A DNA stretch of 64,000 nucleotides from an uncultured Pelagibacteraceae bacterium. Lineage in GTDB: Bacteria; Pseudomonadota; Alphaproteobacteria; Pelagibacterales; Pelagibacteraceae. Below, one piece after another: positions 56,513 to 64,000 of the stretch; position 1 is the stretch's first letter, and each line of letters opens with the position of its first letter. Both the position numbers and the translations under genes were made by a program. Location of the stretch: positions 1 to 64,000 of the forward strand of contig CABYYJ010000001.1 in assembly GCA_902523185.1 (NCBI GenBank), read 5' to 3'. The notes under the pieces were generated by a model. It was given only the letters and a program-made list of their open reading frames with translations. It was not told the DNA's origin and searched no databases.

Positions 56513-58635
56513 TTTACTAATCTTAAATTTTGAGGTTTAGCTCTTAAAATTGACTTACCACGACCTGATAAACTTGGGTTCTTCATGAAATAGGAATGAG
56601 CGGAAAAGCCTTTTTCTTGTTCTTTATGATAGTTTCCCAAACTATCTAAATACCATGTTTCTGATTTATCTTTAAAGTTAGCTAGCATAATTTGATCTAA
56701 AATTTGCTCATGCACAGTATTGTTTTCTATCGGAATTATAATTTCAATTCTTCTATCTAAATTTCTAGGCATTAAATCTGCAGATGAAATATATACCTGA
56801 TTCTCTCGAGAGGGCATAGAGCTACCATTTGCAAAACAATAAATTCTTGAGTGTTCTAAAAATCTGCCAATAAGGCTTTTTACTTTTATATTTTCAGATT
56901 GACCTTTAATTCCAGGTCTTAAGCAACACACTCCTCTTACTGATAAATTTATTTTTACTCCTGCGTTTGAAGCTTCATAAAATTTCTTAATAATTCCAGG
57001 GTCTACAAGAGAATTCATTTTTGCCCATATTTCTGCAGGTTTTCCTTTACTTGCATTTACAATTTCATTTTCAATTTTTTCTTCAAAAAAATTCCTGCTA
57101 TTTAATGGAGACATAAAAATTTTATTCAATTTTTTTGGTTTTGCATAACCAGTTACATAATTGAAAAATTTTTCGACATCTTTGGCCAAGTCTTGATTAG
57201 AGCTAAACAGTGATAAGTCAGTATAAATTTTTGCGTTAATTGGATGATAGTTTCCTGTACCTAAGTGAACATAGCTTCGCGTTTTAGCTCCTTCTTTTCT
57301 TAAAACTAAACTTGCCTTTGCATGCGTTTTATATTTTGCGAATCCGTAAACAATTTGAACGCCAGCTTTCTCTAGTTTCCTAGATAATTCAATATTAGCT
57401 TCCTCATCAAATCGAGCTTTTATTTCTATTACGGCTGTAACAACTTTTCCGTTTTCTGCTGCTCTACTTAGTGCTTTTACGATAGGAGAGTCAGGTGTGG
57501 TTCGATACAAAGTTTGTTTGATACCGATAACTTTGGGATCTTTTGCTGCAGCTTCTAAAAATTGAATTACTACATCAAAAGTTTCAAAAGGGTGGTGTAC
57601 AACAAAATCTTTACTTCTTATAGCTGAAAAAAATTTATCATCAAATTCCTTCAATCTTTCAACTTCTCTAGGATTAAACTTTTTAAATCTCAGCTTTGGA
57701 TCTTTCTTTTTACAAATTTCATCTATATCTTGTATTCCAACCAATCCTTCAACCTCATAAATATGATCTTCATCCATTTTAAATTTTTTTGAAATAAAAT
57801 TTAAAAGTTTTTTGTTTGAATTAGTGATTACTTCGAGTTTAACTACGTTTCCCCTTCTTCTTTTCTTAATTGCTTTTTCAAAATATCTCACAAGATCAGC
57901 AGCTTCATCATCTATTTCAATTTCGCTGTCTCTAATTATTTTAAACTGCAAACTTGCCTCGATATTATGGTCTGGAAATATTTCATTAGCAAATTTACAA
58001 ATTACGTCATCAATTGTGACAAATTCATTTATTGTTTCAGAATTATTTAGCGATACAAATTTTGGAAGTGCTCTTGGTATAACTATAATTGCATTTAGTT
58101 CTCTTTTTTTTTTAATTCTTGTCATTCTTAATAAAATTGCTTGGCCTTTATTTGGTATAAAAGGAAAGGGATGTGATGGGTCAATGGCAGTAGGTGTTAT
58201 TATAGGATAAATTGTTTCCTGAAAATATTCTCTTAGATACATAAGATCCTTCTTATTTAGTTCTGACATTTTTCGAATGAAAATTTTTTCTTTCGATAGC
58301 TCTTTTTTCAACTCTAGGAATGCTTCGTTTTGCTTCTTTAATAGATCTTTAGTTTTTAATACGACCCTATTCAATTGATCCTCTGCAGTTAATCCATCTG
58401 CGCTTAATTCGTCAAAACCATCTTTAATTTGATTAAAAAGTCCAGCGACTCTTACCATAAAAAATTCATCTAAATTTGTACCTGCGATTGATAAAAATTT
58501 TACTCTTTCAAATAGAGGATTTGTTTTATCTTTTGATTCTTCTAAAACACGATCATTAAACTGAAGCCAAGATAATTCTCTGTTTATGAGTTGATTGCTA
58601 ATATTAGCGTTTTCTGAAAATGATGCTTTCGACAT
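56509..58635 (-). CDS. ppk: Polyphosphate kinase 1
   Basis: A 708-residue PPK1. It adds phosphate from ATP to polyphosphate, reversibly. The N-terminal block INRELSWLQFNDRVLEE (about 18-34) is diagnostic. The active-site histidine and neighbours lie in YVHLGTGNYHPINAKIYTD, and IGIKQTLYRT and KTHAKASLVLRKEG are further landmarks. The C-terminal domain reads SADLMPRNLDRRIEI. The start is only 22 bases from that of the divergent SixA-like gene. Confidence 0.96.
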   Translation of the reverse strand: MSKASFSENANISNQLINRELSWLQFNDRVLEESKDKTNPLFERVKFLSIAGTNLDEFFMVRVAGLFNQIKDGFDELSADGLTAEDQLNRVVLKTKDLLKKQNEAFLELKKELSKEKIFIRKMSELNKKDLMYLREYFQETIYPIITPTAIDPSHPFPFIPNKGQAILLRMTRIKKKRELNAIIVIPRALPKFVSLNNSETINEFVTIDDVICKFANEIFPDHNIEASLQFKIIRDSEIEIDDEAADLVRYFEKAIKKRRRGNVVKLEVITNSNKKLLNFISKKFKMDEDHIYEVEGLVGIQDIDEICKKKDPKLRFKKFNPREVERLKEFDDKFFSAIRSKDFVVHHPFETFDVVIQFLEAAAKDPKVIGIKQTLYRTTPDSPIVKALSRAAENGKVVTAVIEIKARFDEEANIELSRKLEKAGVQIVYGFAKYKTHAKASLVLRKEGAKTRSYVHLGTGNYHPINAKIYTDLSLFSSNQDLAKDVEKFFNYVTGYAKPKKLNKIFMSPLNSRNFFEEKIENEIVNASKGKPAEIWAKMNSLVDPGIIKKFYEASNAGVKINLSVRGVCCLRPGIKGQSENIKVKSLIGRFLEHSRIYCFANGSSMPSRENQVYISSADLMPRNLDRRIEIIIPIENNTVHEQILDQIMLANFKDKSETWYLDSLGNYHKEQEKGFSAHSYFMKNPSLSGRGKSILRAKPQNLRLVK

Positions 58636-58657
58636 ATTTAAATGTTAAATTAAAAAT

Positions 58658-59182
58658 ATGTTTAAATTATATGCGATGAGACATGCTAAATCTAGTTGGG
58701 ATTTTCCAAATTTAGATGATCATGACAGGCCATTGAATAAAAGAGGGGTAAATTCAGCAAAATTAATTTGTGAATTTTTTATTAAAAAGAAATTAAAATT
58801 TGATTTAGTTTATTGCTCATCCTCTAAAAGGACAATACAAACATTAAATATATTGTCAGAAAAAATCAGTTTTAAGAAAATTATTAAAAAAAAAGCGCTT
58901 TATCATGCTAGTGAGGATGAAATTATTCATATCTTAAAACAAACAGTTGATAATTATAAAACTTTACTTTTAATCAATCATGAACCTTCAATGAGTGAAC
59001 TCATAAATCGAATCTGTCTTAAAGAAAACTCTGAACAATTTGAAAATTTAAAAAGAAAATTTCCTACTGCAGCCGTTGCTGAAATAAGTTTTAATTTCAA
59101 TGATTGGGAAAAGTTATCAAAAGTTAAAGGAAAATTAATATCATTTATAAAGCCAAAAGATCTTCAAACATCTAAGGAATAG
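58658..59182 (+). CDS. SixA-like phosphohistidine phosphatase
   Basis: A 174-residue phosphoglycerate-mutase-fold protein. The RHG-type motif is LYAMRHAKSSW (about 4-14), followed by DHDRPLNKRG and YCSSSKRTIQT. The second histidine is in LLINHEPSMSELI. This matches SixA, which removes phosphate from histidine of phosphotransfer proteins. Its true target here is unknown. It lies between ppk and phoB, and its end overlaps phoB by 19 bases. Confidence 0.88.
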   Translation: MFKLYAMRHAKSSWDFPNLDDHDRPLNKRGVNSAKLICEFFIKKKLKFDLVYCSSSKRTIQTLNILSEKISFKKIIKKKALYHASEDEIIHILKQTVDNYKTLLLINHEPSMSELINRICLKENSEQFENLKRKFPTAAVAEISFNFNDWEKLSKVKGKLISFIKPKDLQTSKE

Positions 59183-59847
59183 CCAGCAGATCTTACTGTT
59201 CTGATAAGATCTTTCTTGCCATCAATATTTATTGCTTTTCTTAGTCTTCTGATATGAACATCTATAGTTCTGGCCTCAACATAAATATCATCTCCCCATA
59301 CAGAATTTAGAAGTTGCTCACGCGAATATACTCTTTTTGGATTCTTTATTAAAAAATCAATTAGTTTAAATTCGGTTGGGCCGACTATAACTTGTTTATC
59401 TGCTCTATAAACTCTTCGTTGAACTCTATCTACTTTAAGATCCTCAAATACTACAACATCAGCGGCAACACTTGGTTTAGATCTCTTTAATAAAGCGTTA
59501 ATTCTTGCAATAAGTTCTTTTTGGCTGAATGGCTTAGTTACATAGTCATCAGCTCCTGTTTCAAATCCTTTAAGTTTGTCTTCTTCCTCACCTTTGGCTG
59601 TTAACATAATGATTGGGATATTTTTGTGAAGATTGCTTCTTTTCAAATTTTTACAGACTTCAACACCTGAAATATCTGGCAACATCCAATCTAATAAAAT
59701 TAAATCAGGATTTTTTTCCTTTATATTTCTAATAGCGTCTTCTCCATTGACTGCATAATCAACTTTGTGACCCTCTTTTTCTAAATTGTATTTAAGTAAA
59801 GTTACGATGGGCATTTCATCTTCAACAATGAATAAATTTGCCCTCAT
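59164..59847 (-). CDS. phoB: Phosphate regulon response regulator PhoB
   Basis: A 227-residue OmpR-type regulator. The receiver domain has the acidic pair EDE near the start, the phosphorylated aspartate in LILLDWMLPD (about 54) and the lysine in YVTKPFSQKE. The winged helix follows (GPTEFKLIDFLIKNP to the end). It turns on phosphate uptake genes when phosphate is short. Its partner kinase phoR is not in the window. It is coupled to phoU (TAATG overlap) and overlaps the convergent SixA-like gene. Confidence 0.93.
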   Translation of the reverse strand: MRANLFIVEDEMPIVTLLKYNLEKEGHKVDYAVNGEDAIRNIKEKNPDLILLDWMLPDISGVEVCKNLKRSNLHKNIPIIMLTAKGEEEDKLKGFETGADDYVTKPFSQKELIARINALLKRSKPSVAADVVVFEDLKVDRVQRRVYRADKQVIVGPTEFKLIDFLIKNPKRVYSREQLLNSVWGDDIYVEARTIDVHIRRLRKAINIDGKKDLIRTVRSAGYSLDV

Positions 59848-60527
59848 TATCCTTTTGGTCGGTCTCCCTCTAAATAATCTCCTGTAATCAGAAAATAAAC
59901 TTGCTCTGCAATATTGGTTGCATGATCTCCAATCCTCTCAATATTTTTAAGCATGAAAAGTAGTTGGGTTACTTTTTGTATATCGTTTTTATTTTTTTCT
60001 AAATGCTTTACTGCAGCTTCCATATTAGAATTAGTCATTTGATCTATTTCTTCATCAGAATTCCAAACATTTTCTGCTGTATCTTTAGCTCTATGTAAAT
60101 ACGAATTTAAAACTGCATTGACTTGTTTTGATGCTTTTAAACCAGCTATTTCGAAATTTTTAGTAATATCATTAGGTAAATCAGTTCCAATTTTAGTTAA
60201 TCTTTTTGAGATGTTTTTTGCTAAATCACCAATTCTCTCTAAGTCTGAAGAAACTTTTAAGGCAACAACTGTTTCTCTTAAATCTATTGCCATAGGTTGC
60301 CTTAAGGCAATCAAATTTACAACTTGCTCTTCTATATTTATTTCATACTTATCAGTCAATTCGTCATCTTTGATAGATTTTTCTGCTAAACTAATGTCTT
60401 TTTTAACTAAAGATTGAATAGTGTTTTCAAGCTGTTTCTCAACTCCAGTTCCCATTTTCACTATTGTATCTTTTAATAACTGAAGTTGCTCTTCGTAAGA
60501 TTTTACAATGTGCGGTTTTTCACTCAT
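59847..60527 (-). CDS. phoU: Phosphate transport regulator PhoU
   Basis: A 226-residue all-helical protein with two tandem PhoU repeats. The metal-binding acidic motifs are in ERIGDLAKNISKR (about 95-107) and IERIGDHATNIAEQV (about 197-211). PhoU links the Pst transporter to PhoR/PhoB signalling and limits phosphate uptake. Coupled TAATG overlaps with pstB before and phoB after give one tight transcription unit. Confidence 0.96.
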   Translation of the reverse strand: MSEKPHIVKSYEEQLQLLKDTIVKMGTGVEKQLENTIQSLVKKDISLAEKSIKDDELTDKYEINIEEQVVNLIALRQPMAIDLRETVVALKVSSDLERIGDLAKNISKRLTKIGTDLPNDITKNFEIAGLKASKQVNAVLNSYLHRAKDTAENVWNSDEEIDQMTNSNMEAAVKHLEKNKNDIQKVTQLLFMLKNIERIGDHATNIAEQVYFLITGDYLEGDRPKG

Positions 60528-61282
60528 TAACCAAACCTTCCTGTAATATAATCCTGAGTTTGCTGATTATCAGGATTTTTAAATATTTTATCTGTTGGTC
60601 CAAATTCTATAAGTTTTCCCAAATGAAAGAAACCTGTTTTTTGAGATACCCTAGCTGCTTGTGACATTGAGTGGGTAACTATCACAATTGTGACCTCTTT
60701 TTTAAGATCATCTATAAGTTCTTCAATTTGAGCTGTTGCTATTGGGTCAAGCGCTGAACATGGTTCGTCCATAAGTATCACCTCTGGACTTACAGATATA
60801 GCTCTAGCAATACATAGTCGTTGCTGTTGACCTCCTGATAAACCAGTTCCGATTTCATCAAGTCTATCTTTAACTTCGTTCCACAAGGCAGCTTTTTTCA
60901 AACTTGTTTCAACTATTTGATCCATTTCTTCTTTGCTCTGTGCAATACCGTGAATAGTAGGACCATAAGCTACATTTTCATAAATTGTTTTAGGGAATGG
61001 ATTGGGTTTTTGAAAAACCATACCAACGTTCTCCCTAAGTCTCACAACATCTAACTTTCTTGAATTCAGTTCTAGGTTGTCCATTTTAATACTGCCTTCA
61101 ACTCTACAAATTTCTATGACGTCGTTCATCCTGTTCAAGCATCTTAAGAAAGTAGACTTTCCACACCCAGATGGTCCAATTAAAGCTGTAACTTCTTTTT
61201 CTGCTATATCTATAGAGACGTCAAATAATGCCTGTTTGGATCCGTAATAAACATTTACATTTTCCACTTTTATTTTACTCAT
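60527..61282 (-). CDS. pstB: Phosphate ABC transporter ATPase PstB
   Basis: A 251-residue ABC ATPase. Walker A is [12 protein letters not shown] (about 36-47), the signature [15 protein letters not shown], and Walker [14 protein letters not shown], with the H-loop [22 protein letters not shown]-like spacing ([20 protein letters not shown]) is the PstB hallmark. It powers phosphate import through PstA and PstC. It starts immediately after pstA. Confidence 0.97.
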   Translation of the reverse strand: MSKIKVENVNVYYGSKQALFDVSIDIAEKEVTALIGPSGCGKSTFLRCLNRMNDVIEICRVEGSIKMDNLELNSRKLDVVRLRENVGMVFQKPNPFPKTIYENVAYGPTIHGIAQSKEEMDQIVETSLKKAALWNEVKDRLDEIGTGLSGGQQQRLCIARAISVSPEVILMDEPCSALDPIATAQIEELIDDLKKEVTIVIVTHSMSQAARVSQKTGFFHLGKLIEFGPTDKIFKNPDNQQTQDYITGRFG

Positions 61283-62554
61283 TTAACTCCATTTCTTTTC
61301 AAATTTGTGTCTAACGATTTGAGCTGCCAAGTTCATTAAAATTAAAAAAGCTAGAAGCACCATAATACATGCAGATACTTTTTCAACAAAACCCCTCTCA
61401 GCACTTTCTGACCATATATATATCTGAACTGGTAAACTTGCAGCAGGATCAACTGGCGTACCAGGTATTGTATTCACAAAAGCAACCATTCCTATTAAAA
61501 TTAAAGGGGCTGTTTCCCCTAAAGCTTGAGCCAAGCCAATTATCGTTCCAGATAAAGTTCCAGGCATTGATAGTGGCACAGTATGATGCATGGTTGTTTG
61601 CATATTACTTGCACCCATCGCTAAAGCAGCTTCTCTTATACTTGGGGGAACAGCTTTTAAAGAAGCTCTTGCAGCAATAATTATTGTTGGTAATGTCATA
61701 AGAGACAAAGTAATTCCTCCAACAAGTGGTGTCGATCTTGGTAAATTAAAAACTGCTAATAAAACACCAAGACCTAGCAAACCAAAGACTATCGATGGAA
61801 CAGCTGCCAAATTGTTAATGTTTACTTCTATAAAATCTGTAAATTTATTTTTTGGTGCAAACTCCTCGAGATAAATTGCTGCTAGCACTGCAACAGGAAA
61901 TGAAAACGCTAAACATACTAGTATACTAAAAACTGTTCCCATAAACGAGCTAGCTATACCTGCTAGTTCTGCCTCTCTTGAATCAGGACTTGTAAAAAAA
62001 CTAATGTTAAACTCTGATAAAATATCTCCTCTTTCATTAAGCATATCGTAAATCTGCAACTGGTAATCATTTACTCTTCTATTCTCCTCAGGAATATCTC
62101 TTGGATAATTTCCCTTATGAACTTGATCAACATCATCAGAAGCTGTTAATTTTATGGGCACTATTTTACCTAGATAGTCTGGATTTTTTAAAAGTAGATC
62201 TTTAACCTCTGCCTCATATTTATACGAAACCATTTGTATCAATTGACGATCCTCTTCTTCAGGAAGTCCAGGATCTAATGAGGTCATAGCTTTGTAAGCA
62301 ACATCATAATAGTCTGCATTTTCTAAATCATCTTTTGATGGGCTTTCTGCATCGATTAAAAGTAATTCTTTATCATAATGAACTTCTGTTACTATCCAAG
62401 TTTTTTGGAAAGCTGAGTAACCTTTTGAAAATATCTGAAACATAAAAACTGCTAAAAAGCTTAAAGCTAATCCTATAGCTATTTTGCCATACCATTGAAA
62501 TCTTCTTTCAGCGTTATATCTTTTTTTTAATAAATTTTTCTTAAAACTATTCAT
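61283..62554 (-). CDS. pstA: Phosphate ABC transporter permease PstA (extended N-terminus)
   Basis: A 423-residue permease, about 130 longer than the enterobacterial protein. The C-terminal 220 residues are the classic PstA membrane domain, with AALAMGASNMQTTMHHTVPLS as the EAA loop that touches PstB. The N-terminal part has one helix (about 23-45) and a polar periplasmic region (about 50-185) rich in D and E. I start at ATG 62554, which overlaps pstC by 8 bases; a TTG at 62578 is less likely. Similar extra domains occur in other alphaproteobacterial PstA. Confidence 0.92.
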   Translation of the reverse strand: MNSFKKNLLKKRYNAERRFQWYGKIAIGLALSFLAVFMFQIFSKGYSAFQKTWIVTEVHYDKELLLIDAESPSKDDLENADYYDVAYKAMTSLDPGLPEEEDRQLIQMVSYKYEAEVKDLLLKNPDYLGKIVPIKLTASDDVDQVHKGNYPRDIPEENRRVNDYQLQIYDMLNERGDILSEFNISFFTSPDSREAELAGIASSFMGTVFSILVCLAFSFPVAVLAAIYLEEFAPKNKFTDFIEVNINNLAAVPSIVFGLLGLGVLLAVFNLPRSTPLVGGITLSLMTLPTIIIAARASLKAVPPSIREAALAMGASNMQTTMHHTVPLSMPGTLSGTIIGLAQALGETAPLILIGMVAFVNTIPGTPVDPAASLPVQIYIWSESAERGFVEKVSACIMVLLAFLILMNLAAQIVRHKFEKKWS

Positions 62555-63923
62555 ATTTTTCCCTATATTTTTTAACAACTGAAAGAGCGATTACATTTAA
62601 GAATAAAGTTACTATAAATAAAGATATTCCTAATGCAAAAGCTGATTGAGTTTTTGGATCTCCAAATTGTTGGTCTCCAATTAAAATTACTACAATTTGC
62701 GCTGTAATGGTTGAAGTTGATTCAAGGGGATTCATTGTAAGATTAGCCGCTAGTCCTGAGGCCATTACAACAATCATTGTTTCTCCTACCGCTCTCGATA
62801 CTGCTAAAAGTATCGAACCTACGATACCAGGTAGGGCTGCTGGAAAAATTATTTTTTTTACAGTTTCAGATTTTGTTGCGCCCATTGCGTAACTCCCATC
62901 TCTTAAATTTTGAGGTACTGCCGTCATAACGTCATCGCTTAGACTTGAAATAAAAGGGATTATCATTACTCCCATAACTGCTCCTGCAGCTAAAGCGCTC
63001 TCCGCTGAAACTTCTAAACCCATAGCGTTACCAATTTCTTTAACAAAAGGACCGACGGTTAAAGCTGCAAAAAAACCATATACCACTGTTGGAATACCAG
63101 CTAAAATCTCAATAATAGGTTTCGCATATTTTCTTACGCCTCTTCCAGCATACTCAGATAGATATATCCCACTCAGCAAACCTATGGGGATGGCAACACA
63201 CATTGCAATAAAAGCAATAAAAAAAGTTCCAGCAAATAAAGGCACAGCTCCGAAAGCATCCTTCATTAATTCAGGATCTGGTTGGCCATCTCTTACAAAA
63301 GTTTTAGCAGGATACCAATGAGTTCCGAATATAAAGTCAAAGATTTTTACTGCTTGAAAAAACCTAATCGCTTCGAATAAAAGTGAAAAAACTATTCCGA
63401 TTGTAACTAAAACTGCGCCTAATGATGCAACAAATAACACCCATTTAAGAAAAATTTCTACTGGTTCTCTCATTCGATCATTTTTCTGAACAGATCTATA
63501 CGCAAAACTCAGAGAGAAAATTAAAATTGCTAAAATAATTGCTACTTTAGCGCTGTTAGCTATTCCTTTTAATTGAATGTACTTATTAGCAGACTCATCT
63601 AGAAAATTAGTAATATTTCCCGTGTAAGTTCCTGCGGCTAATGCTTTAACCTTTGTGTAAATAAGCTGAAGCTCATTTTTAGTTAAGTTCTGATCAGTGT
63701 AATCTTGTAAAATAAATGTTTTAACTATTGATGGTTCAAAAACTGACCAAAGAGCAAAAATTATTAATGCTGGTGCAGCACACCAAGCAGCTAAATAATA
63801 TCCATAAAATTTTGGTAATGCCGTAAGTCTTTGTGATGATTGAATAACTAGAGCTTTTTTTCTACCGAAATAATAACTTGTGAAAGCTAAGAGAATAATA
63901 AAAGTTACAAGTATTAAATTCAT
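62547..63923 (-). CDS. pstC: Phosphate ABC transporter permease PstC (extended N-terminus)
   Basis: A 458-residue permease, longer than the usual 310-320. The first about 140 residues hold two helices (about 5-22 and 40-62) around a periplasmic segment. The remaining part is the PstC fold with the EAA loop DGSYAMGATKSETVKKIIFPA (shown from the aspartate). It pairs with PstA to form the channel for phosphate. A strong hairpin separates it from the preceding pstS tail. Confidence 0.92.
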   Translation of the reverse strand: MNLILVTFIILLAFTSYYFGRKKALVIQSSQRLTALPKFYGYYLAAWCAAPALIIFALWSVFEPSIVKTFILQDYTDQNLTKNELQLIYTKVKALAAGTYTGNITNFLDESANKYIQLKGIANSAKVAIILAILIFSLSFAYRSVQKNDRMREPVEIFLKWVLFVASLGAVLVTIGIVFSLLFEAIRFFQAVKIFDFIFGTHWYPAKTFVRDGQPDPELMKDAFGAVPLFAGTFFIAFIAMCVAIPIGLLSGIYLSEYAGRGVRKYAKPIIEILAGIPTVVYGFFAALTVGPFVKEIGNAMGLEVSAESALAAGAVMGVMIIPFISSLSDDVMTAVPQNLRDGSYAMGATKSETVKKIIFPAALPGIVGSILLAVSRAVGETMIVVMASGLAANLTMNPLESTSTITAQIVVILIGDQQFGDPKTQSAFALGISLFIVTLFLNVIALSVVKKYREKYE

Positions 63924-63940
63924 ATTGAGCTTCCAGAGAT

Positions 63941-63967
63941 AAAAAGGGGGTAAAATACCCCCTTTTT
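63941..63967 (-). terminator. Attenuator-type hairpin between pstS and pstC
   Basis: AAAAAGGGGGTA (63941-63952) and TACCCCCTTTTT (63956-63967) form a perfect 12-base stem with a 3-base loop. Reading on the minus strand from pstS, the T-rich end makes a plausible intrinsic terminator. It would let pstS be made in excess over pstCAB, as is common for binding-protein operons. Confidence 0.85.
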
Positions 63968-63982
63968 GTTTAATTGATACTA

Positions 63983-64000
63983 CTACTTCTTAGCAGGCAT
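63983..64000 (-). CDS. pstS: Probable C-terminal end of phosphate-binding protein PstS (partial)
   Basis: The last 18 bases can be read on the minus strand as MPAKK then TAG, 16 bases before the hairpin that precedes pstC. Position before pstC strongly suggests pstS, but only five residues are visible. A second frame is also open here, so the reading rests mainly on gene order. Confidence 0.4.
   Translation of the reverse strand: MPAKK

Noticed and set aside
57812-58210. 132-codon open frame antisense to ppk
   Set aside because: Hydrophobic composition arises from reversed K/D/E codons; ppk is clear on the other strand.

Overview
This 64 kb window comes from a small, streamlined, AT-rich alphaproteobacterial genome, most likely the marine SAR11 clade (Candidatus Pelagibacter or a close relative). 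The case rests on very low GC with K/N/I/F-rich proteins, almost no intergenic DNA, many TAATG or ATGA stop/start overlaps, and clearly alphaproteobacterial genes: gcrA, split b/b' ATP synthase stalk genes, BamF-type lipoprotein, DUF2093, DUF1289, ctaG/surf1 next to coxBAC, and short hisG with hisZ. The crt/blh retinal genes fit a light-using ocean bacterium. I saw no insertion sequences, prophage, CRISPR array or rRNA. One tRNA gene (His) and one SRP RNA were found. No gap without a gene exceeds about 240 bases.

Layout. 1-3512: tail of smc, then the F0 ATP synthase genes atpI-B-E-F'-F. 3528-10119: crtI-crtB-crtY-blh (phytoene to retinal), then ispH, thrB and rnhA, all + strand and mostly overlapping. 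10112-17439 (- strand): cytochrome c oxidase operon coxB-coxA-ctaB-[36-aa membrane peptide]-ctaG-coxC-surf1, ending in thrC and a peroxiredoxin; rsmE lies just upstream. 18248-21688: CDGSH iron-sulfur protein, 2-haloacid dehalogenase, pirin, quinone oxidoreductase, DUF1289, DUF2721. 21742-27392: ubiA and the late lipid A/Kdo genes msbA-waaA-lpxK-lpxL. 27396-35903: DUF2093, purD, rsmD, pgi, bamF, lspA, ileS, ribF and a HAD hydrolase. 36032-38005: groES-groEL behind a heat-shock-type promoter. 38008-41115 (- strand): tRNA-His-hisS-hisZ-hisG. 41356-49333: cspA, accA, glcB (opposite strand), then kdsB-pheA and SRP RNA-dnaX-ybaB-recR. 49427-54866: membrane cytochrome c, ABC-2 permease-argD-argF, gcrA, a small membrane protein, arsC-aqpS. 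55007-64000: polyphosphate and phosphate block: ppk-ppx, a SixA-like phosphatase, and pstS (tail only)-pstC-pstA-pstB-phoU-phoB.

How it fits together. Three energy modules sit close together: the proton channel of ATP synthase, retinal synthesis (the cofactor of a proteorhodopsin encoded elsewhere), and an aa3-type oxidase. The phosphate block joins uptake, regulation and polyphosphate storage, and an arsenate reductase/aquaporin pair about 1 to 10 kb away could deal with arsenate entering through Pst. The most notable signals are: tRNA-His lacking the usual G-1 and lying 4 nt upstream of its own synthetase; retinal genes 15 bp behind atpF; accA with a C-terminal membrane anchor; a poly-A slippage candidate in dnaX with an immediate stop in the shifted frame; a terminator embedded in the end of hisG; an unassigned structured intergenic element beside cspA; and a glcB leader too short for the glycine riboswitch reported for SAR11.
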